Source of the DNA: Actinomadura rayongensis
GTDB taxonomy: Bacteria > Actinomycetota > Actinomycetes > Streptosporangiales > Streptosporangiaceae
Assembly: GCF_009831215.1 (NCBI RefSeq)
Contig: NZ_WUTW01000002.1
Coordinates: 1,528,479-1,592,478, forward strand
DNA length: 64,000 nt
Direction: 5' to 3'
The position numbers and the translations under genes were made by a program. The notes beneath the pieces were generated by a model, which saw only the letters and a program-made list of their open reading frames with translations, had not been told where the DNA came from and made no database searches. Of the stretch, positions 53,741-62,185 are shown in pieces (position 1 is the first letter of the stretch; each line of letters begins with the position of its first letter).

Positions 53741-54856
53741 TCAGAACTCCACACGTGGTCGTTCCACGATGTCTCGGTCGAGCAGAGTCCTGATATCTGA
53801 TTCGGGAAGCCCGGATCGGCCAATGAACTCCTGGAATGAGAATCCCGTTTTCTCCATGAGGTTCAGCGCTCGATGAAGGAGGACTGGAACCTCGGGGTTT
53901 CCCAGTGGGCCCGGTTCCACCTTTCTCCATCCTCGTACGGAAAGAGCCTTCCATCCCTGTGCGTAGGTGTGCTCGCTCATGACTCCGAGAGTTCTCGCTC
54001 TGACCAGGAGGGCGGCCAATGAGACGTGCCATTTTGCCTTCAGATGGAGAAATGATGGCCAATCGAGCCGATCTGGAAGCTCGTGTTTGATTTCGTCTGC
54101 TGGCATGAGGAATGCGGCGGCGAACTCATGGGCCTGGTTTTCGGTGAGCTTGTCACCGATCTGGCCATGGACACCGTGCAGGATTAGATGGCCTAGTTCA
54201 TGAGCTGCGTCGAAACGTGAGCGGTCGCGCAGCCCCTTATCGGCACCGAGAGCGACGACAGGTCTGTCCGGAAAGTCAACGCAGAAGGCATCGACCTTTT
54301 CGATACTGACGCGAAACCGAACGACTATGACTCCGTTTATTTCGAGGAGTCTCACTACATCTGGGATCGGACCCCGGGGAACGTTCCAGTGGCTTCGCAC
54401 CTGCGCGGCGGCCTGCTCGATGTCTTGTGAAAGAAGTGGGTTCGATTCATCGATGGGAATGCGCGGCAGATTGACATCCGGTAGTGTGACGTATTTCTCG
54501 AGTTCAAGGGTGAGTTCGCGCGCGAGATGGACAAATGCCAGTGCTTGCTGGCGATCCCGAGGGGAAGTGGATCGGAGGCTTCGGAAGAATCCATTGATCT
54601 GCTCTTGGGCCGGAGGACGGGAAGGGGCGGCGAAGAAGGGTAGCGGTACGCGCAGGGCCACTGAGAGTCGGCGCAAGGTCGAGGCGGCGGGCTTGGTGTG
54701 CCCGTTCTCGAACTGGCTGATCGACGCCGCGGTGACGGAGCCGGCCTCCCGGGCTAGTTGCACCTGGGTGAGCCCTCGAAGCTCCCGTGCCAGCCGCAGT
54801 CTGGTGCGGTCGAACAGGGCCGCGACGTTGCGGGGGTCCAGGTACGGGTCGTCCAC
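53741..54856 (-). CDS. XRE helix-turn-helix fused to ImmA/IrrE metallopeptidase
   Basis: The 371-aa protein has an N-terminal XRE domain (RLRLARELRGLTQVQLARE, then SISQFENGHTKPA, residues 18-60) and a COG2856/ImmA-IrrE protease domain with the zinc motif HELGH near residue 216. The GTG start at 54856 follows GGAG. It is divergent from the CBASS operon, with about 240 bases between. Some CBASS operons carry a separate HTH repressor (CapH) and a matching metallopeptidase (CapP) that cuts it; this single protein joins the two functions. It is therefore likely to repress the CBASS genes and lift repression by self-cleavage or signal-driven cleavage; this is inference from family and position. Prophage-type ImmR/ImmA control is the alternative. 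Confidence 0.88.
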   Translation of the reverse strand: MDDPYLDPRNVAALFDRTRLRLARELRGLTQVQLAREAGSVTAASISQFENGHTKPAASTLRRLSVALRVPLPFFAAPSRPPAQEQINGFFRSLRSTSPRDRQQALAFVHLARELTLELEKYVTLPDVNLPRIPIDESNPLLSQDIEQAAAQVRSHWNVPRGPIPDVVRLLEINGVIVVRFRVSIEKVDAFCVDFPDRPVVALGADKGLRDRSRFDAAHELGHLILHGVHGQIGDKLTENQAHEFAAAFLMPADEIKHELPDRLDWPSFLHLKAKWHVSLAALLVRARTLGVMSEHTYAQGWKALSVRGWRKVEPGPLGNPEVPVLLHRALNLMEKTGFSFQEFIGRSGLPESDIRTLLDRDIVERPRVEF

Positions 54857-55093
54857 GTCTCGTCTCCGGGCGGGTCCGGTCCGCTGGCAGGCGGACGGCT
54901 CGATCTTGCTTGTTCAGTCCGCTCACATCTTAGGCATGCCTTGGTTACTGGTGAGTCAAATTGATAGATCTGTACAGAATGTTTGCCCATGAAGTGGGTT
55001 GGTCTTGCGGGCTCGCTGTGGGTGTACTCTACCGAAGTCAGAGAAGATGATGTTCAAATCTGAGGTGGCGGGGTCGTTGGGGGCGATCCTGGT
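54857..55093. promoter_or_regulatory. Divergent promoter region between the XRE-protease and CBASS operon
   Basis: The gap between the two divergent genes holds a 10-bp palindrome aggcatgcct (54932-54941) that could be the XRE operator, and a minus-strand TTGACT upstream of it. TACTCT at 55025-55030 is a possible -10 for the CBASS genes but lacks a well-spaced -35. It is lower in G+C than the genes. Confidence 0.4.
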
Positions 55094-56107
55094 GTGCCGA
55101 TGACAGGGGGAATGGATGTGGAACTGAAGATCACGCATGTCGACCTGAAGGACTTCGCGAAGCGCGCGGTCAACCTGCCGCGGGACACGGCGACCGAGAA
55201 GCGCAAGCAGGTGAACACGCTTCGCGATCGACTGAAGTCACACATTGCGGGGAACCCCGGGTTCTCGCTGGTCAAGATGCTCCACGCGGGGTCCGTGGCC
55301 AAGGGGACCGCCCTCCTCACCTTCAACGACTTCGATGTGGCAATCTACGTCAAGCGCGACGACGCCCCGGCAGAGGAGGCCGAACTCGTCGAGTGGATCG
55401 CCGAATGCCTTCGTGAGGCGTACCGGGGGTTGCTCGACCCGTCGCAGATCACGCCGGGCACGCACTGCGTCAACGTCTTCTTCAAGACCAGCGGCACCCA
55501 TGTCGACGTCGTGCCGGTGCTCTACGAAGGCGACCCCGATGACCGGGGCTACCTGGTCGCCAAGGACGCTGTCGACCGGACGGACTGGTTGCTCACCAGC
55601 GTCCGTGTGCACCTGGACTTCGTTCAGGCCCGGAAGAACGCCTGTCCTGAAGACTGGGCTCAGGTGGTGCGCCTGGTGAAGTGGTGGGTGCGCGAACAGG
55701 ACATGAGCAGCAGTTCGGGGGACAAGTTCCGGTTCAAGTCGTTCATGATCGAGCTGATCTGCGCGCATCTGCTGGACACCGGACGCGTCGACTTCACCGA
55801 CTACGTTGCCGCGCTGGAGGGGTTCTTCGACTACATCGTGCGGACCGATCTGCGCGAGCGGATCGCGTTCGACACCTACTACCCGGCCTCGGCTCTGCCG
55901 ACGGAGCGCATCGGGGAGATCGAGATCTTCGATCCGATCAACCCGGAGAACAACACCGCCCGCCTCTACGAGGCCCGGGATCGCATCCGAATCGTTGACG
56001 CGGCGGAAGCGGCCCTGGACGCGATCACCGAGGCGAGCTTCGCCACGACGAAGGACCAAGCGGTGAAGTGCTGGCAGGTCGTGCTCGGCAGCAGGTTCCG
56101 AGGCTAG
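55094..56107 (+). CDS. CBASS CD-NTase (cGAS/DncV-like cyclic oligonucleotide synthase)
   Basis: The 337-aa protein carries the nucleotidyltransferase core: GSVAKGTALL (Gly66-Ser67), the metal-binding pair in NDFDVAIYV (Asp79, Asp81) and the third acidic residue in HVDVVPVLY (Asp138). The catalytic set is complete. It would make a cyclic di- or trinucleotide signal on phage infection. It is first in a tight four-gene operon with HORMA, TRIP13-like ATPase and SAVED effector genes, which defines a type III CBASS. In such systems the HORMA protein binds and activates the synthase. Start choice: GTG 55094 has GGGGG about 10 bases upstream; ATG 55100 and ATG 55112 are alternatives and keep all motifs. 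Nucleotide specificity cannot be read from the sequence. Confidence 0.93.
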   Translation: MPMTGGMDVELKITHVDLKDFAKRAVNLPRDTATEKRKQVNTLRDRLKSHIAGNPGFSLVKMLHAGSVAKGTALLTFNDFDVAIYVKRDDAPAEEAELVEWIAECLREAYRGLLDPSQITPGTHCVNVFFKTSGTHVDVVPVLYEGDPDDRGYLVAKDAVDRTDWLLTSVRVHLDFVQARKNACPEDWAQVVRLVKWWVREQDMSSSSGDKFRFKSFMIELICAHLLDTGRVDFTDYVAALEGFFDYIVRTDLRERIAFDTYYPASALPTERIGEIEIFDPINPENNTARLYEARDRIRIVDAAEAALDAITEASFATTKDQAVKCWQVVLGSRFRG

Positions 56108-56109
56108 CG

Positions 56110-56619
56110 ATGACCACGTCCTACACACGCACCGAGTCGCAGACCTACAGCCTGGCCTCGGCCAAGTATGTCGCCTCGAAGATCGCCACCGACCTGCGGC
56201 AGGTCCAGCGCTACTACGGCAAGCCCTCTGCCACCGAGATCGAGGACTACGCCCTGGAGGCGGCGCTGTTGTCCTACGGCGGCTACGTTAACAAGGTCAT
56301 CTACGGGTTCAAGCGCAGCGGGAACTGGATTCTCACCCTGGAGTACGCCAGCGTCGACGGGACCTTGGTCGCCGACGATCGAGCCGGCGGGATCTACCGC
56401 CATGCCGACACCGCCGGGGCCGTCTTCACGAGCTATCTGTTCTACAGCTCGAAGTGGTCGCAGCTGACCGGTGCCGACCGAGACGACTTCATCAAAGGCC
56501 TGCCCTTCTCGCGCGTCAACGCCGCCGCCCCCGGTTATATGGGCGGCTACCACACCTCCGACCGTACTTACTCGGCCAACGGATCGGGATTCACCAGGAG
56601 CACGTACAGACCGCTATGA
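56110..56619 (+). CDS. cap7: Bacterial HORMA-domain protein of CBASS (Cap7)
   Basis: This 169-aa protein starts two bases after the CD-NTase stop. It fits the bacterial HORMA-1 family: YTRTESQTYSLASAKYVASK at the N-terminus, then a central YGGYVNKVIYGFKRSGNWIL hairpin, a VFTSYLFYSSKW strand and a Gly/Tyr-rich C-terminal safety-belt region (YMGGYHTSDRTYSANGSG). In CBASS the HORMA protein closes on a peptide or phage signal and turns on the CD-NTase, and TRIP13 opens it again. It is the only HORMA gene here, so the system belongs to the one-HORMA subtype. Family assignment rests on pattern and on the unmistakable neighbours. Confidence 0.85.
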   Translation: MTTSYTRTESQTYSLASAKYVASKIATDLRQVQRYYGKPSATEIEDYALEAALLSYGGYVNKVIYGFKRSGNWILTLEYASVDGTLVADDRAGGIYRHADTAGAVFTSYLFYSSKWSQLTGADRDDFIKGLPFSRVNAAAPGYMGGYHTSDRTYSANGSGFTRSTYRPL

Positions 56620-57524
56620 CGACTAACCAGGACTTGTTCGACGACGACCTCGACCTTCCCGATCCGTTCGCCCAGCAGCGCTATGCCCGGCTGGTCGGGC
56701 TCGACCACATCAAGACCCGCCTGGCGAAGGAAGCCGAGCTGATCCTCCAGCCGGACCTGCTGGAGGAGTGGAGCCTCCGCACCCATCAGACGGTGCTGCC
56801 CGCGGTGGCCCGGCTGGCTCACCGCCCGCCGCTGATCATTTTTGCTGGCGACGTGGGCACCGGAAAGACCACGTTGGCGGAGACCTTCGCCGACGCCATC
56901 GCCCGTCGGCACCGCATCGACGTGCGGGTGAAGCGGCTGAGCCTCCGCGCCCGCGGTACCGGTGCTGTCGGTGAGATGACCCGGCTGATCGGGACGGCGT
57001 TCGACGTCATCCTTCACGACGCCCGGGCCGCCGGATCGAAGCGACCTACAATCCTCGTCATCGACCAGGCCGACGCTCTGGCCCAGTCGCGCGAGGCCAG
57101 TCAGATGCACCATGAGGACCGGGCCGGGGTGAACGCGTTGATCCGCGGCATCAGCCAGGTCGCCACGGAGGCGTCCGGCGTGCTGGTGATCATGTGCACC
57201 AACCGGATCGGAGCCCTCGACCCTGCGATCCGCCGCCGGGCCGCCGCGGAGTTCGACTTCAGCCGACCCGACGAGAACCAGCGCACCGCCATCCTCACGG
57301 ACCTCTTCGAAGGAGTCCCGCTCAGCCCCTCGGACGTGAAGCATCTGGTGGACCTGACCGGGCCAGGGGACCGCGGCTACGGCCACACCTACTCTGACCT
57401 GGTCGACCGGGTCCTTGCGGCGACCTGCCTGGCCGCGTACCCCACCCGTCCCATCACCGCCGAGCTCATCGCCGAGCAGATCCTCATCTGCCCGCCGACG
57501 CCGCCGTTCACGGCACAGCCATGA
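56616..57524 (+). CDS. cap6: TRIP13/Pch2-like AAA+ ATPase of CBASS (Cap6)
   Basis: The 302-aa protein overlaps the HORMA stop by 4 bases. Walker A is GDVGTGKTT (Lys84). Walker B reads ILVIDQADALA: Asp150 is present but the catalytic Glu is Gln151. Sensor-1 asparagine is in MCTNRIGALD and arginine fingers are likely in IRRRAAAEFDF. TRIP13-type ATPases unfold HORMA proteins and switch off CBASS signalling. A Glu-to-Gln change at this site is the classic way to trap an AAA+ enzyme with bound ATP, so this protein may bind but hydrolyse slowly, or use another residue. It may also be natural variation in the family; this needs an alignment. Its stop overlaps the effector start. Confidence 0.92.
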   Translation: MTTNQDLFDDDLDLPDPFAQQRYARLVGLDHIKTRLAKEAELILQPDLLEEWSLRTHQTVLPAVARLAHRPPLIIFAGDVGTGKTTLAETFADAIARRHRIDVRVKRLSLRARGTGAVGEMTRLIGTAFDVILHDARAAGSKRPTILVIDQADALAQSREASQMHHEDRAGVNALIRGISQVATEASGVLVIMCTNRIGALDPAIRRRAAAEFDFSRPDENQRTAILTDLFEGVPLSPSDVKHLVDLTGPGDRGYGHTYSDLVDRVLAATCLAAYPTRPITAELIAEQILICPPTPPFTAQP

Positions 57525-58990
57525 AGCCCACGCTCAACGAGAACCTCCCGAGCGCGAGCGGCGCCCGCATCACCGGGGACGATGTGCAGTATGCCGTCGC
57601 CTGGCATGCCGGGCTGCGCACCCTGGTACCGCACGCCGGGGTCAGCGGCGTCACCGTGGAGGCCATCAATGCCGGCAACGTCGATGACGTAGTGATCGCC
57701 AAGACCCGTGGCCCGAACGAGTACAACCAGGTGAAGGCGGCGGTATCCGCAGAACGGCCTGCGACACTCGACTGGCTGTGCGAACCCACCCGGTCGGGGC
57801 GATCGAGCATCCTGCAGAGATTCCACCAGGCCCGGACCGAACTGTCCCGGAACGAAGAGCGCCCCCAGCTGACCTTGGTCACCACCCGCTCCATCGATCC
57901 CGCCGATCCGGTCTTGACCCTGCGGGATCGCAATGACCGGCTCAGCGAACGGCTCAGATACGCGACGTCGACGCCCGCCCTTGCAGGGCGCGACCGTCTC
58001 ATTGCGCACTTGGGCTGTACCGGTGACGAACTCTTCGACTTCCTCGCCGACCTGCGGCTGCGCACCGACGCCTCCGAAGCCGTCTGGCGAGACCACATCG
58101 CCGAGATCAGCTACGCCGCCGGAGTCCGCGCCGACGACACCGCTTACCGACTCGGCATCGCCGAGGTCCGAGAATGGGTGAAAACGAACCGGGTCGAGCG
58201 GAGAGCCGAGGACATCGGCGCAGCGGTCGACCGCCTCGGCCTCCATGCGGCGGACCCTTTCACCATCCTCGCGATCAACTCGCTCGACGAGTACGTCGCA
58301 CATCCCGACGCTGCGATCAGCCTCAACTGGGTGGACCGCTTCCGCGGCAGCGAAGCCCGCAACCGCCGGGGCCTGCACAACCCGCAAGAGTGGGAAACCG
58401 TCCTCCGGCCACAACTCGTCGATGCACAACGCGCGCTGCGAGGTATCCGATCCCGACGCGTTCTCGTCACCGGGACCATGCGCCTGCCCACCTGGTTCAC
58501 CGCAGGTGTCGTGTTCCAGGAGACCGCGGGATTCACCATCGCCAAGATCAAAGACGGAGAACTCTGGGTCCGGCCGACCCACCCCGTGGACCCCGCGCCG
58601 ATCTCGCTTTCCCGCCCGCCCGGTGAACTGCTGGCCGGTCAGGACGTCGCCCTGGCCATCGCGATCGCTACCGACCTGACTGCGGACGTCCAACGGTATC
58701 TCGCTTCAACCGGCCGTGATATTCCTTTGGTGACAGTCCGGCCAGCTTCGGGGACGTCGAACGCGAGCATCTCGGGTCTGAACCACGCCTACGGCCTAGC
58801 ACTCGCCATCCGCGACCTCGCTCGGGAAATCGCGCGCACTGTCAGACCGCCGGTCCTACACCTCTTCCTCGCCACACCTGCCGGATTCGCTGTACTCCTC
58901 GGAGGAGTCTGGGACCGCGTCCCCACAACCCAGACTTACGAAGATCTTGCGGCCGAAGGCTACGAACCTGCCTTCTACATTCCCAATTAG
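57521..58990 (+). CDS. cap4: CBASS effector: DUF4297-type nuclease fused to SAVED (Cap4-like)
   Basis: The 489-aa protein has an N-terminal PD-(D/E)xK endonuclease domain (1-200) with GDDVQYAVAWHAG at the start, acidic residues Asp55-Asp56 in NVDDVVIAK and the Gln70-x-Lys72 pair (NQVK). A middle helical part follows, and a C-terminal SAVED domain (about 330-489) ends in LHLFLATPAGFAVLLGG and YEPAFYIPN, the usual SAVED finish. SAVED binds the cyclic oligonucleotide and activates the nuclease, which cuts cell and phage DNA. It is last in the operon, overlapping the ATPase by 4 bases. Length and layout are typical for Cap4, and all key residues look intact. Confidence 0.9.
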   Translation: MKPTLNENLPSASGARITGDDVQYAVAWHAGLRTLVPHAGVSGVTVEAINAGNVDDVVIAKTRGPNEYNQVKAAVSAERPATLDWLCEPTRSGRSSILQRFHQARTELSRNEERPQLTLVTTRSIDPADPVLTLRDRNDRLSERLRYATSTPALAGRDRLIAHLGCTGDELFDFLADLRLRTDASEAVWRDHIAEISYAAGVRADDTAYRLGIAEVREWVKTNRVERRAEDIGAAVDRLGLHAADPFTILAINSLDEYVAHPDAAISLNWVDRFRGSEARNRRGLHNPQEWETVLRPQLVDAQRALRGIRSRRVLVTGTMRLPTWFTAGVVFQETAGFTIAKIKDGELWVRPTHPVDPAPISLSRPPGELLAGQDVALAIAIATDLTADVQRYLASTGRDIPLVTVRPASGTSNASISGLNHAYGLALAIRDLAREIARTVRPPVLHLFLATPAGFAVLLGGVWDRVPTTQTYEDLAAEGYEPAFYIPN

Positions 58991-59186
58991 AGGTTCGAAT
59001 TCGAAGCGTTTCCCCACGCGATTTGCTCCACTGAGGTGATCTCAGCGGGATAGTTCGGTCAGCTGGGATTTCTGGAGCAGAAGGCCGGTGTTCCGGGCTG
59101 GGCTGTCGAAGGCCTGAAGCAAGACGTGGAACCCCGGTCGGAAGAGGCCGCCACAGCTACTCTTCGCGTCTTCCTGAAGGCTCCAC

Positions 59187-59763
59187 GCGATTGCCCATCG
59201 TGCCACGCTCGACGTCTCTCGTGACCTCGTTTGCCATGTTGCCCGCCTTCTGCTGGCCGAACGGCGACCGCGCGGCACTCCCAAGGACAGCCGGGCACTT
59301 GACCCGTTCTGGCAGGCTGTCCTGGTGCTGCGCTGGTTCCGCGGCGACAGAGACATCCCCGGACTCGGCCGCGATCATCGCATCTCACGAGCCACCGCCT
59401 ACCGCTACGTGGACGAAGGCGTCGACATCCTCGCAGATCAGGCACCAGATCTACACGACGCCCTTGACCGGGCGCGAGCCGACGGCCACACCCACCTGAT
59501 CATGGACGGGACCCTGCTGTCCGCCGACCGGAACGCCGAGCAGACCCTCAGCGTCAAGGGCGAGCCGATCGACCTGTGGTACTCCGGCAAAACCCACCAC
59601 CCCGCCGGCAGCGTCCAGGCCCTGTCCGCCCCCAACAGCCTGCCCCTGTGGGTGTCCGACGTCGAACCAGGGCTCCGTCCACGACCTCACCGCCGCCCGC
59701 ACCCACCTGCTCGTCGCCCTCTACAAAGCCGCGGCCGATGGACTGCCCACCCTCGCCGTGAGT
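59187..59763 (+). pseudogene. Transposase remnant, IS5-like DDE type, frameshifted
   Basis: The frame opens with AHRATLDVSRDLVCHVARL and continues through DPFWQAVLVLRWFRGD, ISRATAYRYVDEGVDIL, HLIMDGTLLSADR and IDLWYSGKTHH to PLWVSDVEPG, all familiar from actinomycete IS5/DDE_Tnp_4 transposases. At 59670-59672 an extra G shifts the frame; after correction it reads GSVHDLTAARTHLLVALYKA and then stops matching near 59763. The N-terminal start codon and the C-terminal third are missing. No terminal inverted repeats are seen. It lies between the CBASS effector and the second tRNA fragment. The gap 58991-59186 holds nothing recognisable. Confidence 0.8.
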
Positions 59764-60025
59764 TGCCCTCGCGCGAAGGATAGCTACATGTTGCCTCCGT
59801 TTCAGGGACTCGCCGATGGGAGATCGGCTTGACGTTCGGACGATGGCCGAGATGGCTCGGGACGCACGCTTCCTGGGCGTGCGCTCTGCTACCGGGCGGT
59901 GCTCTGGCAACATTCGTCGATCGCCTGTTTCCGCTGTTCAGAGCGGTAGAAGCCGTCGTGATCGAGTGGGTTGGTCGATGCTGATCTGGGCGGCGTGCGC
60001 CTGGTCATCCGCTTGATGGGGTTGA

Positions 60026-60046
60026 AATGCAACCACAACTGCAACC
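60026..60046. repeat. Arm-type repeat, right end of cassette
   Basis: An exact 21-bp match to 48496-48516 (contains gcaaccacaactgcaacc), 63 bases before the second tRNA fragment. The rest of 59764-60025 holds no recognisable gene. Confidence 0.6.
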
Positions 60047-60057
60047 GGTACATGAAA

Positions 60058-60087
60058 ACAGCCGGTACCGAAATCGGTACCGGCTGT
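60058..60087 (-). terminator. Intrinsic terminator beside tRNA-Ser fragment 2
   Basis: A perfect 14-bp stem (acagccggtaccga/tcggtaccggctgt) with a 2-base loop. On the minus strand it is followed by TTTTC. It lies downstream of the minus-strand tRNA fragment, as expected for the original tRNA terminator. Confidence 0.75.
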
Positions 60088-60109
60088 GACTCTGTGCAGG
60101 TCAGAGCGG

Positions 60110-60162
60110 CGGAGGATACGAGATTCGAACTCGTGAGGGCTTGCACCCAACACGCTTTCCAA
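60110..60162 (-). repeat. 3' half of tRNA-Ser(GGA), attachment-site copy 2
   Basis: Identical over 53 bp to 48349-48401, with the same orientation and the same break point at the anticodon loop. The bases further right (ttctgagg) do not continue the tRNA, so this is a second displaced 3' end rather than the functional gene. Together the two copies bound about 11.7 kb carrying the SARP and CBASS cassettes. Confidence 0.85.
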
Positions 60163-60478
60163 TTCTGAGGATCATGGTTCGCCGACGTCCGCCCTAGTCC
60201 CTGACGTGCGGAAACGTGATTCGTTGAACGTTCGCGAACGGCTCCGAACGACCACGAATGAGACGGAAACTGAGACGGAGATCCCCGGGCGATTCTTCGG
60301 CTCCGACCCGCGGGGCACACGATCTCTCCACCCGCTCCCGTGGTCGGGGCGGCAGTGACTGAGAGTAGCAGACGCCGCAACGGGCGCAGAGACGCACTAT
60401 CTCGACCATGCCGTGGCAGCGAAGCTTTCCACGCTTGCCCGCTCGCACACGGTTTGCGGCCGGGTGCCCGAAGCTGGC
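60163..60478. other. Left arm of the next insertion; no gene seen
   Basis: About 316 bases with no convincing gene. A 12-bp palindrome cgttcgcgaacg lies at 60229-60240. The stretch after it (cgaatgagacggaaactgagacgg, given here only as a pattern of spaced doublets) keeps the layout of the region right of copy 1 but with different arm bases. It looks like the integrase-side arm of a second element. Confidence 0.4.
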
Positions 60479-61780
60479 TCACGTTTCGGTCGGTTGGGTA
60501 CCTGCTTCCCACACCTGCCACGCATCGGCGAAGACCTGCCCTCGTTCCTCGGTGGCCGACCGCAACGTCCGAAGAGCCCTTCGGCCGATGAAGGCATCGC
60601 GGATCTGCGAATTATCCATGCTGATCTGAATGATCTCTCGCAACTGGTCCGGCGTGATCACTTGCGCCAAGGCGGCTATCCACTCCAGTACGTCAGCCCC
60701 GTGCTGGTAGCTGGTGACCTTGCGGAGGATTTCGATCAAAGGTGCCACAAGCCGAGGATCGGGGTCGCCGGATATTGCGATTTCAGCCACGAATCCTTTC
60801 GCGATCAAATCGTCCAAGTGCCTTGCCATGAGCTTGTCCAACGGTGCTGGAGGTAGTGGATCCGCGAGATGGACGATCACCTCCAGCGGTAGCTCTCCGC
60901 AAAAGAGCTGTTCAAGTTTATTGCGGGGACCAGGCCGAAGCTCCTCCCAAACTCCCGGAACATGGCAGAGGCCGGTTACCACACAAAGGAGAACATCGTC
61001 ACCCCAGTCATCCTGAAGCCTGTCAATGAGATCATGCGCGTGCTCTTCCCATTCACGTGGAACAAGTACTTGGAGTGCTTGAGCGGTTCGGACAGCTCTC
61101 CACCGGACCGGTGGGTCTAGCTCAACCTGGATCGCCATCTTGAACACGACTTTGATCAGGTTCGCCCTGAGGGGCTGTGTCCCCGGTTGGAGATAGCTCG
61201 ACAGGAGGTACTCCCGCAGCGCCTCATCGCGAGATGGGAACGAATCTGCTGTGATCTCCCGCTTGAAGCGTTCGATTGCCTTCCGCCCCACGACCGGTCC
61301 CTGCGAAAGCAGGCCGTCCACTGCCGCAGTCATGTGTGCGCGTACGAGCTCCGGAGTCGGAGAGAACAGGCCGTCGTCCTCGTTGGAAAAGGCAGGGTGC
61401 GCACAGAGGTGCCGATCTCGGTACAGGCGCTCAAGCTCCGTATGCTCGCGTTCACCCAAGAGGTGCAGCCGATCCTTGGCCACGTCGAGGAGCTCGCGCT
61501 CGAAACGCTGAAGCCCCGCGATGTCGTTCCGCTGAATCGCAGTCTCAAGGGTGTTTTGCAGCGCCTTCGCAGCACTCTCACCGGCCACAGCCAGGGTTCG
61601 AATCTTGTCGATGAGGTCCGCGGCCACAGCGATCCACGTCGCCATGATCGCTGACCGGTAGGCAGCTGCGTTGTAGGCACGGACGGCCTCGTCAACGTAC
61701 TTCCGCGACCGCGGGGTGCGGACCTTGTTCCGAAGATCCTCAAGGGCGTACACGCGTGCCTCCCGGAAGCGCTGGGGCAC
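60479..61780 (-). CDS. Unknown protein with an N-terminal HEPN-like domain (433 aa)
   Basis: I do not recognise a named family. The N-terminal 180 residues are helical and include AYNAAAYRSAIMATWIAV and the DRHLCAHP motif, which fits the R-x4-H pattern of HEPN domains, many of which are RNases or nucleic-acid-linked. The C-terminal 250 residues look like helical repeats (ARHLDDLIAKGF, PLIEILRKV, HGADVLEWIAAL). GTG start at 61780 is the first codon after an in-frame stop. It stands alone on the minus strand. The neighbourhood of defence genes suggests a role in phage resistance; this is context, not proof. Confidence 0.6.
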   Translation of the reverse strand: MPQRFREARVYALEDLRNKVRTPRSRKYVDEAVRAYNAAAYRSAIMATWIAVAADLIDKIRTLAVAGESAAKALQNTLETAIQRNDIAGLQRFERELLDVAKDRLHLLGEREHTELERLYRDRHLCAHPAFSNEDDGLFSPTPELVRAHMTAAVDGLLSQGPVVGRKAIERFKREITADSFPSRDEALREYLLSSYLQPGTQPLRANLIKVVFKMAIQVELDPPVRWRAVRTAQALQVLVPREWEEHAHDLIDRLQDDWGDDVLLCVVTGLCHVPGVWEELRPGPRNKLEQLFCGELPLEVIVHLADPLPPAPLDKLMARHLDDLIAKGFVAEIAISGDPDPRLVAPLIEILRKVTSYQHGADVLEWIAALAQVITPDQLREIIQISMDNSQIRDAFIGRRALRTLRSATEERGQVFADAWQVWEAGTQPTET

Positions 61781-62185
61781 TCAGCATAGGGCCGACAACA
61801 ACCTCCGCATCGGCGGTGACCCCCATGCGCAGAGATGACGCCGCTCTACATGGCACGCCGGGGCGACGTGGGGGCCGCCCTGCTTGATCTTCGCCGTCCC
61901 AATGCGATCACAAGCTGGAACTTCGGCGAGACTGCTCGGATGCGCCTCCGTTACCAACACCCACCGCCGGATGCTGGCCGGCGCAGCCAGTAATGGTCGT
62001 TGGGTCACGTGCCGGGCTGCGCTTCCGGCTCAGCACAGGCCGACGCTGATCCGACAGATCTGCCCGGCGAAGAACTCTCAGCCGCGCAAACTGAGTGGCC
62101 AAAGGTTCGTCCGTCCGCCTAGAGTCCTTGTGGTGCGTTGCAAGCAGTGGTTCGGGGGCGATGTGTTGCAGCAGATCGGGGCGAC
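61781..62185. other. Intergenic region between divergent genes
   Basis: About 405 bases with no convincing gene on either strand and no clear repeats. Promoters of the two flanking divergent genes should lie here; I cannot pick a confident -35/-10 pair. Confidence 0.4.
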
